From Pseudomonadota bacterium (GTDB lineage Bacteria > Pseudomonadota > Gammaproteobacteria > Burkholderiales > Burkholderiaceae_B), in contig JAEWEH010000337.1 of the NCBI GenBank assembly GCA_023389535.1, forward strand, positions 1-6,635: DNA of 6,635 nt. The letters run 5' to 3'. The position numbers and the translations under genes were made by a program. The number at the start of each line of letters is the position of its first letter. The first letter of the stretch is position 1. Of the stretch, positions 4,847 through 6,635 are shown one piece after another. The notes beneath the pieces were generated by a model, which was not told the origin of the DNA, ran no database searches, and saw only the letters and a list, made by a program, of their open reading frames with translations.

Positions 4847-6496
4847 TGTTATGTTGGACGGCTGACTGGCTGCTGATGTGGCCATAGCGCGCGCCAGCAG
4901 TTCGCGATCGGCCTTGAGCTTGAATTTTTCAACGCGGTGAGTCGCTGTCTTGGGCAGGACATCGGTAAACACGACGTACTTCGGAACTTTGATGGCAGCC
5001 AATTGACCAGCGACCCAGCGTGCGATGTCGGCCGCAGCCATATTGGAACCTGGCCGCGCCACCACCACTGCCAGCACATCCTCTTCCCCCAGGTCGGAGG
5101 GAACCCCTATGGCCGCCGCCTCCAGCACATCCGGGTGGCTGCCGATGACGCGGTCCAATTCCGCGCCGGATATATTTTCGCCGCGGCAGCGGATGACATC
5201 CTTCTGGCGCGCCACGAACCAATAAAAATCATCATCGTCCCGCCAGGCAATATCACCCGTGATGAACCAGCCGTCGTGAAACGCCGCCTGGGTGCGTTCA
5301 GGGTCGCCATAGTAGCCCTGCATGATGGTGGGCGTACTGACGAGCAGCTGGCCCTGGCTGCCAGCAGGCAAGTCGGCAAAGTTTTCGTCCACGATGCGTA
5401 ACCGCGGCTGCGGCAACCCTGGCGCCAAGTGCGGCGACACCTGGCCCATGCTGCCCAGTTTCCTACGCCCCTTGAACGGGTTGGCCAAGACGCCGGGAAT
5501 CTCGGTCATGCCGTAGCATTCAATCAGCGTGGGCACATTAAATTGATCCCGGAACACGTCGACCAATGACGCATCCAGCGGCGCGATGAACGCTTTGTGC
5601 AATGCATGCCCCGCGACGTACTCGGATCGATCCCGTTTGGTCAGGATGTTGGCGGCGGCGCCTATCAGGTTCACCGTGGTGGAACGGGACTCGGCAACCA
5701 TTTTCCAGAACCCGCGGGCCGTAAAACGGCGTGCCAGCACCAGCGTCGCCCCGGCGGCAAGCGCGCCGCCCAATGAATAGAACAGCGCATTGATGTGAAA
5801 CAGGGGCAACACACAGAGGATGCGGTCTTCGGGCTGAAGATACATGCGCACTACAAAACTTTCCGCGGTGATCACATAGCCGCGCTGGCCATGCATCGCC
5901 CCCTTCGGCGCACCGGTTGTGCCGGATGAATAAATGAATACGCAGGTCGCGTCGGGCGAAGCGACGGATGCGATCGAACAGCGCGGCGCAGCAGAAAGTT
6001 CGTCGTCCAGTGTGCTTGCACCGTCGGGGCCGGTTTCATTCAGGACCACCCAAGGCGCATCGGCCAGTGTGGCGCAGGCTTGCATCGTGCGCTCGTAAGC
6101 TTCCGGCGCACACACCACACCCCGCACCTGTGCATTGTTGAGCACATAAGCCGCTTCCCGCACACCGAATTCTGGATTGACGGGCACCATGACGCCGCCG
6201 ATGCGCGCCAGCGCCAGAAATAGCATCGCGGTGGAAGGATGGTTGGTCGAGAATACGCCGACGCGGTCTCCGTGCCCTACCCCTTTTTCCAGCAGCCATG
6301 ACGCCATGTGTTCAACATCCCGCGCCAGTTCGCTGTAAGTCCATGAGCGGTCTTCAAACACCAGGCAGACCTTGTCCGGCAGGGCCTGAGCACGGCTGGC
6401 CAACAAGCCCGTCACCGTATAGCCGTGGTCGGGATAACGGCTTACGACCTCGGCCGGCTCCAGCAATGCGGCCTCCTTGTTGTTCGCGTCAGCCAT
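4832..6496 (-). CDS. Acyl-CoA ligase (AMP-forming), CaiC-like
   Basis: This 554-aa class I adenylate-forming enzyme should activate a carboxylic acid with ATP to an acyl-AMP and then transfer it to CoA in the cytosol. Motifs in order: phosphate-binding loop YSSGTTGAPKGAM (189-201); PLFHINALFYSLGGAL (231-246); YGMTE (328-332); YYGDPERT...GWFITGD (395-415), with Asp415 for ribose binding; RQKDVIRCRGENIS (430-442), the hinge before the C-terminal lid; and LPKTATHRVEKFKLK (514-528). The last is the A10 motif, where the usual Gly-Lys is His520-Arg521, so the expected catalytic lysine is replaced by arginine with lysines at 524 and 526. Overall it resembles crotonobetaine/carnitine-CoA ligase-like (CaiC/DitJ-type) enzymes. 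The ATG follows the previous gene's TGA with no gap and only a weak Shine-Dalgarno, implying translational coupling. The Bug receptor follows. The true acid substrate is unknown. Confidence 0.92.
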   Translation of the reverse strand: MADANNKEAALLEPAEVVSRYPDHGYTVTGLLASRAQALPDKVCLVFEDRSWTYSELARDVEHMASWLLEKGVGHGDRVGVFSTNHPSTAMLFLALARIGGVMVPVNPEFGVREAAYVLNNAQVRGVVCAPEAYERTMQACATLADAPWVVLNETGPDGASTLDDELSAAPRCSIASVASPDATCVFIYSSGTTGAPKGAMHGQRGYVITAESFVVRMYLQPEDRILCVLPLFHINALFYSLGGALAAGATLVLARRFTARGFWKMVAESRSTTVNLIGAAANILTKRDRSEYVAGHALHKAFIAPLDASLVDVFRDQFNVPTLIECYGMTEIPGVLANPFKGRRKLGSMGQVSPHLAPGLPQPRLRIVDENFADLPAGSQGQLLVSTPTIMQGYYGDPERTQAAFHDGWFITGDIAWRDDDDFYWFVARQKDVIRCRGENISGAELDRVIGSHPDVLEAAAIGVPSDLGEEDVLAVVVARPGSNMAAADIARWVAGQLAAIKVPKYVVFTDVLPKTATHRVEKFKLKADRELLARAMATSAASQPSNITGAAG

Positions 6497-6635
6497 TCAG
6501 ACGCTCGCCCGCTCGGGAATGTCGCCATCATAGGCCACGCCTTCCTCGGCGCGCGCAGCCAGCTTGAAGCCCAAGGGCCGGTTCTTTTCTTCCAGCAGGT
6601 TCGCCACCAGCGACCCTGTACGCGCCACCAGTGGC
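6497..6635 (-). CDS. 3' end of an unrecognised CDS upstream of the CoA-ligase
   Basis: On the minus strand, a frame open from the window edge gives 45 residues ending at TGA (6499-6497), which abuts the ligase ATG. The peptide contains ARTGSLVANLLEEKNRPLGF and ends DGDIPERASV. Its codons favour G/C at third positions like the neighbours, and the zero-base junction with the next gene indicates one operon, so a real coding end is likely. The family is not recognised. The 'RTG-S-L ... RPLGF ... A' pattern is faintly like the last strands of PaaI-type hotdog thioesterases, which would suit CoA metabolism, but this is too weak for a product call. Confidence 0.6.
   Translation of the reverse strand, partial: PLVARTGSLVANLLEEKNRPLGFKLAARAEEGVAYDGDIPERASV

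Overview
The window looks like a chromosomal segment of a GC-rich betaproteobacterium. Alcaligenaceae (Bordetella/Achromobacter and relatives) is the best guess. The main hints are a Bug-type (TctC) periplasmic receptor, a family greatly expanded in that group, and an IclR regulator and CoA-ligase of the kind found in its aromatic and organic-acid catabolic clusters. This placement rests on protein flavour, not on a phylogenetic marker. No tRNA, rRNA, CRISPR array, insertion sequence or phage gene is visible.

Layout, left to right. (1) The 3' end of a plus-strand gene, perhaps a crotonase-fold enoyl-CoA hydratase, ends at 122. (2) Converging on it is a minus-strand gene (154-759) for a DsbA-fold / kappa-GST-like protein of the 2-hydroxychromene-2-carboxylate isomerase family. 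(3) A 265-bp divergent intergenic region (760-1024) holds a TTGACA box flanked by two copies of ACTAGTC, then a strong Shine-Dalgarno. (4) A plus-strand pair with a 14-bp overlap encodes a Tat-exported molybdopterin sulfite-oxidase-family protein of SoxC type (1025-2371) and a monohaem c-type cytochrome of SoxD type (2358-2927). Together they should form a periplasmic molybdenum dehydrogenase with its electron acceptor. No other sox gene is in the window. (5) A PcaR/PobR-like IclR regulator follows (2985-3785). It has a perfect TATAAT six bases before its ATG and no Shine-Dalgarno, so its mRNA may be leaderless. (6) A minus-strand operon then converges on it. In transcription order it contains the end of an unrecognised gene (6635-6497), a CaiC-like acyl-CoA ligase (6496-4832) starting directly after that gene's stop, and a Bug receptor (4805-3825). 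A perfect 9-bp GC stem-loop at 4822-4846 carries the ligase stop codon in its loop, just before the receptor's ribosome-binding site.

As a system, the minus-strand operon reads as capture of a carboxylic acid in the periplasm followed by its activation to a CoA thioester. The IclR regulator next to it is a reasonable candidate controller. The SoxC/SoxD-like pair may handle reduced sulfur, for example sulfite released from organosulfonates, but nothing in the window shows that it is linked to the acid pathway. Everything here belongs to known families. The less ordinary points are the stand-alone SoxCD-like pair with a short single-haem cytochrome, the leaderless-looking regulator start, the stop-codon hairpin, and the altered A10 motif of the ligase.
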